A stretch of DNA of 64,000 nt from Taxawa tesnikishii (nom. ined.) (taxonomy: Eukaryota > Ascomycota > Dothideomycetes > Dothideales): the NCBI GenBank assembly GCA_030247885.1, contig JAPDRO010000002.1, positions 992,001 to 1,056,000 on the forward strand, in the 5' to 3' direction. Of the stretch, positions 1 to 10,090 are shown piece after piece (the stretch's first letter is position 1; each line of letters starts with the position of its first letter). The translations under genes were made by a program, and so were the position numbers. The notes under the pieces were generated by a model that saw only the letters and a program-made list of their open reading frames with translations, was not told where the DNA came from and did no database searches.

Positions 1-420
1 TGGTGGAGCAAGGCTTGTTCCCTGCCTCGCCTGAGCGAGCTGTTGTGCCCAGGCCCTGTTGTCAGCCTCCTCGGTGTCCGCATCATCGTTGTTCACGATT
101 ACCGGAGGAGCCGCAGCGACTGGTCCTGCGCTCTTTCCGCCCTTCCTCTTCTTGCTGGGCTCCGCTCTGCTAGCGACCGAGGTGCTGCTCGCAGCTGGAA
201 CATCGCTGCTGCTGACTTCAGACTTGCTGTCGACTTCGTTCTTGCGGCGTGATTTGGCCTCCTCCCGCCGGCGGGGAGCTTTGGTCTGCTGTGGCTGGAC
301 CTGGTTCGAGACTGATGCTCCGCGCGTTCTGTTGGAAGTTGGCTGTCCCTGGTTCGAATAGTAATAGTAGCCCGCTCCTGCGACAGTGAGCGCTGTCAAC
401 CAGGACATCCAAGGCTCCAT
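1..420 (-). CDS. 5' part of an unidentified membrane-anchored, Lys/Ser-rich protein (runs off the window)
   Basis: An open frame of 140 codons starts at ATG 420-418 and reads without a stop to base 1, so the 3' end lies outside the window. The N-terminus (MEPWMSWLTALTVAGAGYYY) looks like a short hydrophobic membrane anchor ending in a Tyr cluster. It is followed by a basic stretch (RRREEAK, SRRKNE, KKRKGGK), a Ser/Ala-rich linker and then an acidic piece (NNDDADTEEADNRAW). I do not recognise the family. An N-terminal anchor followed by a charged, low-complexity cytosolic region fits a small tail-exposed ER or mitochondrial outer membrane protein, but that is inference. Composition and lack of stops support coding; no homology was checked. 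Confidence 0.6.
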   Translation of the reverse strand, partial: MEPWMSWLTALTVAGAGYYYYSNQGQPTSNRTRGASVSNQVQPQQTKAPRRREEAKSRRKNEVDSKSEVSSSDVPAASSTSVASRAEPSKKRKGGKSAGPVAAAPPVIVNNDDADTEEADNRAWAQQLAQARQGTSLAPP

Positions 421-1547
421 GATGGTGATTTAGCTCGGGGACTGCCAAAGTCCGATGTGAGCGACGGTAGACTCTGGCGCGGGTTGTGCTGCCTACCTTG
501 ATGTAGAGAAGTCGAGGCAGTTGGCCGAAACACTACTGTTGAAAGCGTGCGTTGTTCTGTGCGGAGTGTATTGAGAGGTACAGCCGTGAGGATCTGAACA
601 GGGTGTTGTGCTTTGTAGGTTGAGCTTGAGGGCGAGGGACTACGAAGCAAGGAGGGCCAAGCTGGGCCAAGGTGTTGGCGAGCAAAAAGTTGGCGCCGAG
701 TTGTATTTGTGCAATTGTAGTTGTCGGACTGTGATAGGAGAAAGCAGATTGATGGTCAAAAGAGCGGTGGGGAGGGGAAGAAGCGTGTTTGTGTTGGTAG
801 TGACCGAGATGCCACGGTTGACGGTTGATGGTTGATGGTTGGTGGTGTGCACAAGTGCGTCAGGGGTGTGGCAGCTCAACGGAGGTCCCGTTCGGGCTGT
901 TGGTCCGCTGCCTCAACTATTGCCGAGACGTAACCTGTTCGGGGTTCCGTGTGCTGTGCTGACACGAACACTCACTGGCGGCGGCAACAATGGCACAGTA
1001 GGAACGCAGCCCGCGAACAGGCAGTGCGGCAGTCCTGCGAACTAAGGGTGAACTATGTGAAGCACAACCGCTTTCCCCAGCTGTCGTTCGACACAGTCTC
1101 CGAACATTGACTTTCACTGCCAAGCTACACCATGCCGCGAGAGGGCGCGCTAGACGTGCTGCATAACCTGGGGTGCACACGCGCTGCAATCTAATCCGAT
1201 TTACCTTGCGCAATCGGTAGGGTGTACATGCATGCAGCGATCGCACTCTTTTCCATCACACTATGCTATTCCGGAGACCCAAAACTTCGAACTGGGCCAC
1301 GAGGACCGTTGTCGCACGTTTTACACCTCGATGCAGACGCTGCATCTTGCACGGAGCATCTAGCTCTGGATGGTCAAGCCAAGTGGCTTGTTCACGACGG
1401 ATCGGCAAGCCATGCGTTGAAAAGCCTGACAGCTTGACAGCACCATATGAATTGCATACGCTACAAACGAAACCCGCTACTATCAAATCACACATGTCGC
1501 ATCGCTTCGGTTTCCCGTCATCTTCCATTCCCATCATGTCCAGTGCG
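421..1547. other. Intergenic: promoter of the first gene and 3' side of the dioxygenase gene
   Basis: Both neighbours are on the minus strand, so this 1.1 kb holds the upstream region of the 420 gene and the 3' end of the homogentisate dioxygenase gene. Only short overlapping ORFs without recognisable content are present. I see no RNA gene or repeat. Confidence 0.5.
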
Positions 1548-3117
1548 TTACCTGGCTCTGGTCTCCAATCTGGCCATTTGCTCCATCGGCGCCGTTCCTG
1601 ATGGTGCCCACCTTTTCTCCGGCCTCTTGAAGTGTGGCTTGAGAGGTTCCCAGCTCTCAGCGTTGTAGTCCTGTTGCACCTTCTTGCACTTCTTCAGTCC
1701 CCTGAAAAGACCAGTCAGCCTAGCCGCCGTACACATCCGAAGACCGTGACTTACCACTCAGTCACCCCGACCATGAGACAGCTCTCAAACATGAATGCCA
1801 TACTGCCCTCACCAACCTTCATCGGTTTGAGCTCCGCGTTTGATGCCTTCTCGTGCGTGGAGGCGTCCGGACCATGGGCGGACATGACATTATGCAGAGA
1901 GGCGCCAGCTGGTTGGAATCCTCCACCAGTCTTGGCGTCGTATTGGCCGTGGATGAGGCCCATGAACTCAGACATTGTGTTGCGGTGGTACCAGGGCGGA
2001 CGGAATGTGTCCTCTTGGACCAGCCATCTTCAATACGTTAGCTCCCGGTCTGTGCAGGAACTGAATGATATCGCTTACCTTGGCGGGAAAATGACAAAGT
2101 CTGCCACTGCGGTGCCAGGTGTGTCGCTCTGTGCGGTGAGGACCGTGTAGATGCTTGGGTCTGGGTGGTCGAAAGAGACAGAGCCAATTACGGAGTAGCG
2201 GGCTAGATCATACTTGTACGGATAATACAGTCCGTGCCAGGCGACGACGTCAAAGGGTGTGTGGTTCTGCTTAGCTGCAAAGAGATGTCCAGAGAACTTG
2301 GACAATAGCGTCCATTCGGAATCCGTATCCTCATCGAAGTACGCCACTGGAGCTTGGAAATCGCGTGCATTTGCCAGGCAGTTCGATCCAATCGGACCAA
2401 GCTCTGGAAGTTGGAAATGGCCTTGGTAGAGCTCAAGGATGTAACCGCGAACAGGACCTTCAGGCAGAGTGACACGATATCTGACACCGCGGGGATGACG
2501 CAGATCTCGTTTGGTCGTACAAGAATCTTGCCTAGCTCGGTCTGGATGTCTAGCACGCCGTGTTGTAGTACAATGAGGAAGTCACCATCAGCGCTATAGA
2601 AGGCTTCATGCGGGTCCATATCCTTGCCGGCGGCGAAGATGAAGATGCCAAGGCCAGTTTTCATAGTCGGGTCACCAGCGCCTGCAACAAGGTGCAGACT
2701 ATGCACCCAGTCCACAGTCTCGTCCAAGTCGAACGGATCCCATCGCAGCTGATTCGGAATCTGGTGCAGTTTCTCATGTGGCTTGTTCTCCGGGTTGGTG
2801 TTGTATGTAGATGACTCCCTTGGCTCGAAGTTGGAGTGTGCTGAGGCTGGAAGAATGCGGTACAGCCATGTCTGCTGATTCGTATGTCTCGGTGCGGTAA
2901 AGGCAGTGCCAGACAACTTCTCAGCGTACAGACCGTACGGTGGCTTCTGAGGGCTGTTGGCTGCTATTGGAAGAGCTCCCTCTATCGCTTCCGTTCTACA
3001 ACGATTAGCTGAACGGTTCTTGGAAGGCAACGATAGCTTGGTAACGTACTCATGGTAGCTGTTGAATCCATTCTGATATTGGTATTTTTCAGGGACCTTG
3101 AAATCTGTGGTAGGCAT
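1548..3117 (-). CDS. hmgA: Homogentisate 1,2-dioxygenase (one apparent frame break)
   Basis: Opens the ring of homogentisate to maleylacetoacetate in tyrosine and phenylacetate catabolism; a cytosolic iron enzyme. The start at 3117 (MPTTDF, then YQNGF-SYHE) matches the fungal family start. Introns: 2996-3049 (54 nt, reads through in frame), 2028-2078 and 1702-1754, all GT-AG. Iron-ligand motifs are visible: [12 protein letters not shown] (His and Glu) and [12 protein letters not shown] (His). At + strand 2491-2494 the gene has four Gs (four Cs in the gene) where [12 protein letters not shown] needs five; the frame shifts exactly there and is perfect on both sides. With one added base the protein is 470 aa, close to the family's roughly 445-450. 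It faces fumarylacetoacetase across a shared 658-nt region. Identity is secure; whether the gene is really broken is not. Confidence 0.95.
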
Positions 3118-3775
3118 CCTGCTCGTCTCCGTAGACTGGGTTGAGAAGTTCAGTGAGATACTTAGCAGTCAATGGTGTAGAGCTTGGAGGGAGCTGTGAA
3201 TCTGGCGGATCTCCAGACAATCCAAGGCGTTTTAATTCTGTTCTCCAGGTGGCAACGGATGGATTGTCAGGCCTGATGATGTTCGGATCCTGGATACCAA
3301 GTGTTGAAGTAGCTTTCAGCGCGGAAGGCGTGCGACGGATATTCATGGCGTGAGAAGCGTATCGGTTCCCGACTCTTCAGCAAGCACGAGCTTGAGCCGA
3401 GTCTCAGTTCCGCAGGCCGTACAACGGACCATTGCCTGGGAGGAGAGCAGCGGAGGGGTAACAACGGAAATCAGCGGGGTGCGGAGAAGCTGGGCTGCCA
3501 AGAACGGCAACGTCAGCGACGAAGTGAAGCTTCTTAATTGCGTGGGCGGAACATCTCCGCTTGTGGTTCCTCTCTCTTCCGTCCATCTCAGGTAAGGCGA
3601 GATTCTTTCACGACCGTAAGTGCATCTCAGTTCTCATAACCACCCTTGACTTTTGCTGGATCTGGTCTTAACCTCTCTTCACAATTACCAAGGCACTCTG
3701 TAGTGGAAATACCACCCTTCGAGTATTGCCATTTGTTTTCTTCAATCCGTATATCCTGTCCGTGCAGTTTCCGTA
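3118..3775. promoter_or_regulatory. Divergent promoter region of hmgA and fahA
   Basis: The 658 nt between the two start codons must hold both promoters, an arrangement that allows co-induction of two consecutive pathway steps. From memory, Aspergillus nidulans also has these two genes clustered. The minus-strand ORF 3346-3089, discussed as a finding, lies mostly inside it. I did not identify a specific operator. Confidence 0.6.
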
Positions 3776-5129
3776 ATGGCGCTCAAGAGCTGGTTATCAA
3801 TCCCTCCTCGCTCCCATTTCTCACTGGCCAACATACCTTTCGGCATCATCAGCACCTCTGCTGCTCCGAGTCCCCATCCAGCCGTTGCCATCGGCGACTA
3901 CGCCCTCGATCTTCATGTCTTCAGCGAGCAGAATGGGTTCTCTGCCCTATCAGTGATACAACCGCACCAATCTGTGTTCTCCAGCCCCACCCTCAACGCG
4001 TTCGCTGCTCTAGGGAAGCCAATCCATTCTGCGGTACGGAAGTACATCCAATCCGTGTTTCTCGACTCGACACCGTTCCCCAACGTGCTCAAGGAGAACA
4101 AGAGCTTGCAGAAAGAGGCGCTGATCCCGCTCAAAGACGTCAATTACCATGTCCCAATGCAGATTGGCGATTATACCGATTTCTTTGTCGGAATGAACCA
4201 CGCCTACAACTGCGGCGTGCTATTCCGCGGTCCAGCTAATGCCTTGCAGCCCAACTACAAATACTTGCCTGTAGGGTACCATGGCCGCGCCTCGAGCATT
4301 GTGGTTTCTGGAACACCAATCCGCCGACCAAACGGACAGATCATTACCAATCCGGCTGCCGACCCAAAGGTGCCAGTCTTCTCACCTACCCGGAAACTGG
4401 ACCTCGAACTGGAGCTTGGCGCGTTCCTGTGCAAACCAAACAAGATGGGTGAACCGGTACCGATCTCGGAGGCCGAGGAACATATCTTCGGTTTGGTACT
4501 CATGAATGATTGGTCTGCAAGAGACATTCAAAACTGGGAGTATGTGCCGCTAGGACCGTTCAACGCAAAGAACTTTGGTACCAGTATAAGCCCCTGGATC
4601 GTTTTGACCGAAGCATTGGAGCCCTTCCGCTCGAAGGGATTGGAGAATGACAAGGAAACTCTGCCGTATCTCAAAGAAAGGAGAGAAGAGAACGTGTATG
4701 ATATCAAGCTCGAGTGGGAGCTAAAGAGTACGAAAGCCGCCACGCCTTTATTGGCTCCCTGAACTAACATACAGTGCAGCACCTTCTGGAAACTCCAAAA
4801 CTATTGGGAAGACCAACGGTAAATACCTGCTCTTTTCCTTCCAGCAGATGTTGGCTCATCACTCCGTCGGCGGCTGTCCGATGAATGTGGGCGACATGTT
4901 CGGATCCGGCACAATATCTGGGACGGATGATGACTCCAAAGGTTGTTTTCTGGAATGGACGGAGAACGGGAAGAAGAGTGTAAAGCTAGATGGCGGCGAA
5001 GAGAGGACATTCATACTCGACGGTGACGAGGTCACACTGAGAGGGTGCTGTGGTGATGAAGACGGAGGACTTGTAGGGTTTGGCGAGTGTACTGGGAAGA
5101 TCGAGCCAGCTATAGGGATAAAGTTTTAG
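3776..5129 (+). CDS. fahA: Fumarylacetoacetase
   Basis: Last step of tyrosine/phenylacetate breakdown: hydrolyses fumarylacetoacetate to fumarate and acetoacetate. Exons 3776-4727 and 4780-5129; the 52-nt intron (4728-4779) has a CTAAC branch site and joins ELK to TPSGN in frame, giving 433 aa, the usual fungal length. Metal and active-site motifs are visible: DYTDFFVGMNHAYNCG (Asp and catalytic His), LDLELELG (two Glu), MNDWSARD (Asp) and MLAHHSVGGCPMN in exon 2. The N-terminal SH3-like part covers about the first 120 residues and the catalytic fold the rest. No frame break, unlike its partner hmgA. It is transcribed away from hmgA and toward the P450. Confidence 0.97.
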
Positions 5130-5764
5130 AGGCCGTGGTCAATACAGCCCACCCCCAGGGTTGCTGTGGAGTGTCTAGTTCCCGTATCGATGTGACGGTC
5201 AACGCATTTCTTGGGTACATAGACTTTGCAAGCAAACAAACAAACAACATGGAAGATTCCGCACGGCTCCATTCCGCACTTCCCCGCAAAGCTTCTCCAC
5301 AAGCCCTAGTTCGGACTTCCCGCGCTTGTCGTTTGTTCAACGATCTCACCTCAGATAGGAATAGTCATCACTGAGAAGGAGGGGCAGAAGAGGCTCCCTG
5401 TCGGTCAGCTGCAGCTTGCAGGCGCACACAACGTAACAAGAACCACTTGCGCGATTGGAAAGATACTGCTACCCCTTCTAGGCAGTTCTTGGTAAAGCGC
5501 ACATCCGTCCTTCCAGTGTACCACGCCGCATAGCTTCGGATTTGTGTCGGCATGCCGTAGGTCAAACTTTTCCGTTCACCCTTTGCCTGTAGGTCAGCAG
5601 TTCCGCATGCTTCTCTCTGAAGGAGACTTCTCGGCGAAGCATGCTGGTCTTCATGCTTCCTTCTCGATTGTCTAGGGTCCTTCTTCGCATCTCATCAGGC
5701 ATATAAGACATATCTTTACCTCAAAGGTCCCCTTCCGTAGCATCCTGCCACCAAGACACCAACA
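5130..5764. other. Intergenic, upstream of the P450
   Basis: This 635-nt stretch separates fahA from the P450 in the same orientation and must hold the P450 promoter. CT-rich tracts and a TATA-like atataag (about 5701) lie shortly before the ATG at 5765. No coding content seen. Confidence 0.5.
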
Positions 5765-7450
5765 ATGGAGCTCTCTCCGCTCACCGTGTTCGCGCTCCTC
5801 TCTGCAGCCTTCTTCATCATCCGTTACCTTAACAAGACAGACACTCCAAAGATCAAAGGCCTGCCAGAGATCCCTGGTGTTCCCATATTCGGCAACTTGC
5901 TCCAACTGGGAACTGAACACGCCAAAGTGACTCGAGAATGGGCCAAACAATATGGACCGGTGTTCCAGACACGGCTCGGGAACAGAGTAAGCGAGACGTA
6001 GCATCGCAGATATGCCAAAAGATCGCTACTGAGAACATGAATGTAGCGAATTGTGTTCGCCAACAGCTTCGACTCTGTCAGGCACCTTTGGATCACGAAC
6101 CAATCATCTCTCATTTCGCGCCCTACGCTGCACACTTTCCATACCGTTGTTTCATCCTCTGAAGGCTTCACCATCGGCACCTCACCATGGGACGAGTCCT
6201 GCAAAGCGCGTCGCAAAGCCGCGGCCACAGCCCTCAACCGACCCGCCGTGCAGTCCTACATGCCTTTCATTGACTTCGAGGCCACCCGCTCTATCAAAGA
6301 GATGTTGGTCAACTCCAAAGATGGCACCGTGGACCTCGACCCGAACCCGTACTTCCAACGGTACGCGCTATCCACATCCTTGACGCTAAACTATGGCCTC
6401 AAGATCGAAGGCAGCATCGATGATGAGATGTTGAAAGAGATTACGCACGTGGAGCGCGAGATCAGCAATTTCAGGAGCACGTCGAACAACTGGCAGGATT
6501 ACATTCCGTTGATGAGGCTGTGGCCGAGCAACAATACGAAGCCGCTCGAGTACAAGAAGAGGCGGGGTGCGTACATGCAGAAGCTGCTTGGGATGCTCAA
6601 GGAGCGGATCGCCAAGGGCACCGACAAGCCATGCATTACCGGCAACATCTTGAAAGATCCGGAGGCGAGATTGAATGATGGTGAGTGGTATAACGTGTGC
6701 TCTTTGATCCGCAATTGGACGCATTGACTGATGCCCTCCGTGCACAGCCGAGATCATGTCCATCTGCTTGACCATGGTGTCCGCAGGTTTGGATACTGTT
6801 CCCGGCAACCTAGTAATGTGTCTCGCATACTTATCCTCCCCCACGGACAGGAGATCCAAGCACGTGCACTTTCCGAGATCGACAAAGTCTACCCAAACAA
6901 AGACAGCTGGGAGAAGTGTCTGGTGGAGGAGAAAGTACCCTACATCACCGCTCTTGTCAAAGAAGTCCTGCGCTACTGGACCGTGATTCCCATTTGTCTT
7001 CCCCGCGTCAGCATCAAAGACATCGAGTGGCAGGGCGCTACGATTCCCGCCGGCACAACCTTCTACATGAACGCGTACGCTGCCGATTACGATGAGGGCC
7101 ACTTCGACTCGCCGTTCGAGTTTAACCCGGACCGCTATCTCGCCGACACCAGCAGCAGCGTGACGGGGACGCCGCACTACGGGTACGGCGCTGGTAGTCG
7201 TATGTGCGTGGGCAGCCATTTGGCAAACAGGGAGCTGTACACGGCGTTCTTGCGCATCATTACGGCGTTCGAAATTCTGCCACCGAGGCTGGACAGTGAT
7301 AAGCCGGTGCTGGATAGTTTGGATGCGAACGCGATACCGACGGGCTTGACCATGGAACCAAAGCCGTTCAAGGTGGGCATCAAGGTGAGGGATAGGGCGC
7401 TTTTGGACAGGTGGATCAAAGAGAGTGAGGAGAGGACGAAGGGCCTGTGA
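5765..7450 (+). CDS. CYP504-family cytochrome P450 (phenylacetate hydroxylase type; one apparent frame break)
   Basis: ER-anchored monooxygenase. CYP504 enzymes hydroxylate phenylacetate (PhacA) or 3-hydroxyphenylacetate (PhacB) toward homogentisate, which suits its place next to fahA and hmgA; I cannot choose between the two subfamilies. Exons 5765-5986, 6047-6680, 6748-7450; introns of 60 and 67 nt. An N-terminal hydrophobic anchor (FALLSAAFFII) is followed by GLPEIPGVPIFGN. Other marks are the I-helix region SAGLDTVPGN, the K-helix ExxR in KEVLRYW, FNPDRY, and heme loop YGAGSRMCVG, where the usual Phe is Tyr. At 6838-6842 five Cs stand where YLSSPHGQEIQ needs six; one added base gives 519 aa, normal for the family. 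The break lies between the I-helix and K-helix. Confidence 0.9.
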
Positions 7451-7678
7451 TGGTAGTATGATAAAACTGCGATACTGAGCTTAAGAAGCCGAGGTTTTCG
7501 GGTTGATGTACGATCAATTGACAGCAGATGACATCTGCGCTCGTATGATGAACGCACGTAATTCATGTGATGTAGCCTCTCTCGACAGCTGCCTCCAGCT
7601 AGCGACTAATGTCCAAGACCACGTCAAAATCTTGCCTGTAGAAGCATGCGATACCACATAGAATACCTCCACTCATAC

Positions 7679-9590
7679 TCAAGGTTGGCCAGACTTGGCT
7701 CCCTTCTCCAACACCACAACATCAGGTAAATCCGTGATCTGCACGGTCTCCTTTGTTTCCAAATCCACGACGCTGACGGCTGCAAGCCCCAGCGTGCCAG
7801 GCGACAATGCGAGGAACTCGAGCTGCGTACTGTGACACGCGCCAGGGAGCAGTGGCCTATGTCTCCGTATCAGCCGAGGCTATATGAGGCGGGAACAAAT
7901 GTAATATGCAACGAAGAAAGAAGAAGAAGAGTCAGCATGCAGCAAGAGGAGAACACTTACCCGACCCTGACATCAGCGTTCAAATTCACCGTCTCTGCGC
8001 TCCCACTGCTGCTGCCACTCTGCGCCGCCATCGCAGCATACACCGTACGCTCATCCAACACCGCTTCAGCAACCACCCCTTGGCCACTGCTTGCTCCCTC
8101 AGCTTTTACAGCAACTGTTGATGGTCTCGCTTTATGCCCTCCTCGCTGCTGCCTCGGAACAGCGACGAGCGCCAGCTTGCGTTTCCGCGCCCCGCGATTT
8201 ACAATGAAGACGGTGAGATGGAAGGTCTCTCCCTCAGTGACTGATTCGGGTCCCGTGACGGCGAAGGTCACGCCTGGGTCCGGCATTGCCATGCTGGAGG
8301 GCCGCGTGGGCGGACGCTGGATAGCCTCGGTTGTAGGCGAGACGAGGCCAGCTTGGCGTTGCCATGTACGAAGGGGTTTGAAGGAGGTCTGAACGAGAGG
8401 GACAATGCCGTGCCAGAGGATCGAGAGGGTGGCGGTGGTTTCGGGAGAAAGGGTTGCGGTGGCATTGATGGTGATGGTCAGGGGTTTTGGACGGTTGGCG
8501 TGCAGAGATTCGGTAGTGCGGCTTTTCTCGAGTTGTGAGAGCTTGTAGACGAAGGCGCTGCGGTCTCCGGCGTTCATTACCCGTGGTGACGTGGATGATG
8601 GGCTCGAGACGAGGGATTGGACGAGCAAGTCAGTTGCGCTCGCTTCGATGGATTGCAGCGCGATGTCGCAGTTGACGTAACGTGTTGCTTCAGTATCCAG
8701 AGAGGCCAGAACATAAGTTGATAGCTGAGTATAGTTGACCCGGAGAATCATCGCAGGCACTACAGGAAACATCTTTGACGAGCTTTTCAGTGGTTTAGTC
8801 TCTGCCAGGGTCAGCGTGGACCGGGGTGCCACTTTCTGTATCCGCGATACGGGCAGGCGAATCTCCCTTCCGATGTATGCTGGGCTAAGTTGTAAGGATT
8901 GAAGGAGGTCTTCCGGTGTTGGTGATGCGCTGGTTAGGTACTCATCATCAGGGTTGACTATTTTTGCAGCCTGCTCGACTTTGCGGAAATTGGCAGACGC
9001 CGTAAAGTGCACTACAGGCTTGTGGAGCCTCTGACCAGGATGTCTGACATGCAGTTGAACTTCCCATAATGCATATGTTGACAGAGGTTCGGTTTTTGCG
9101 AAGAGATCTGAAAAATGACAGGCTCTGTCCTCGTAGGCTGAGTATCGAGTACGTACTTTGCGGGCGCCTTGGGTGCGGAAGAAGGATTGGCCCCGGGGTT
9201 TGACGGAGGAGCGCTACTCGTGGCGTGTGCTGATATTAATATTTCAAGGTTCTTGAGGAGTGATTTGAGAATAGCTTCGGATACAGAGCTTCTGAGGAGT
9301 ACATGGACGCTCAAGAGCTCGTCTACACGCCTGAATATGAGTGAGACGTCGGCCACCCAAGCAGGAGAAGCAAGCTTACCAAACAGCAACACTTCTCGTC
9401 TTCTAAGCCGCTGTGATGTCTGGCCCGCATGGTCCTTGACGTAGGTCTCGAGATTGAGTTGAGTTGCTTGTGGCACAAGTAGTTCGAGCACCGAGTTTGT
9501 GGCGAAGGCTAGCCTCTGCTCGTCTATCTTCTCTACCGAGAGTGTAGACATCGGTTGGGTTACTACCGTTCTCTTAGCGCCTTGCAACAT
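7679..9590 (-). CDS. TRS65: TRAPPII complex subunit Trs65 (one apparent frame break)
   Basis: Trs65 is a fungal-specific subunit of the TRAPPII exchange factor acting in late Golgi traffic. Recognised by its C-terminal half: FVYKLSQLE, VTFAVTGPESVTEGETFHLTVFIVNRG, ARKRKLALVAVP, VLDERTVYA and, after a 104-nt intron (7857-7960), PLLPGACHSTQLEFLALSPG to a stop at 7679. Near the N-terminus a 57-nt in-frame intron (9323-9379) joins LLF to DELLSVHVLLR, as the family expects. The start may be 9590 or the second Met at 9551 (MSTLSVEKI); the latter gives 570 aa. At + strand 9111-9115 one base of an A-run (T in the gene) seems missing, since the frame moves from EPVIF to SDLFAKTEPLSTYALWEVQL. An intron could explain this step, but no splice pair I tried restores the frame. 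Confidence 0.8.
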
Positions 9591-10090
9591 AGTACAGGAA
9601 GAACAACAAGCAGAAGAGAACGCTTGTACATAGTCTTTGTCTTGGGAAGTATAAGATTATATAGACTCACCCCGTCCCGTAAACAGGATATTGTGATGAG
9701 AGGGGCACGCGAGCGAGCAAATCCACGGGACCGCGCTGCTTTGTGTACTCCTGTCATCTACCGAACAGCTTTTGCAAGGATGAGAACGGGTATTGAACAG
9801 TTATATTGTCGGTTTCCCAGATTATCGCGGTGTTGTTAAGCATGTGAGGGCGAGAGTGCCAAGAACACAGAGCGCCGAGAAATGATCTGCAACATCGCGA
9901 ACTTTACAAACTGTTAGTAGAGAAGTACTCTTGAACTCTCGCGGTCTGAATGAAGATCGCACACCTCAATACTCCGGATTACCTGCCTACCACCGCTCAT
10001 GCTGCCACTGGCATCGCGACGTATTAAACAGTAGATACGCTCTTACTAACATTGGTAAACCAATAGGTACACTGGTGGATCAGGGCAACC
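9591..10090. promoter_or_regulatory. Divergent promoter region of TRS65 and PRP40
   Basis: 500 nt between two divergently transcribed housekeeping genes. No coding content or repeats recognised. Confidence 0.5.

Noticed and set aside
9091-9160. A 49-nt intron (GTACGT to TTTTTCAG) in TRS65 instead of a missing base
   Set aside because: Splicing it leads into the wrong frame from either nearby donor; adding one T restores a continuous, family-like sequence.
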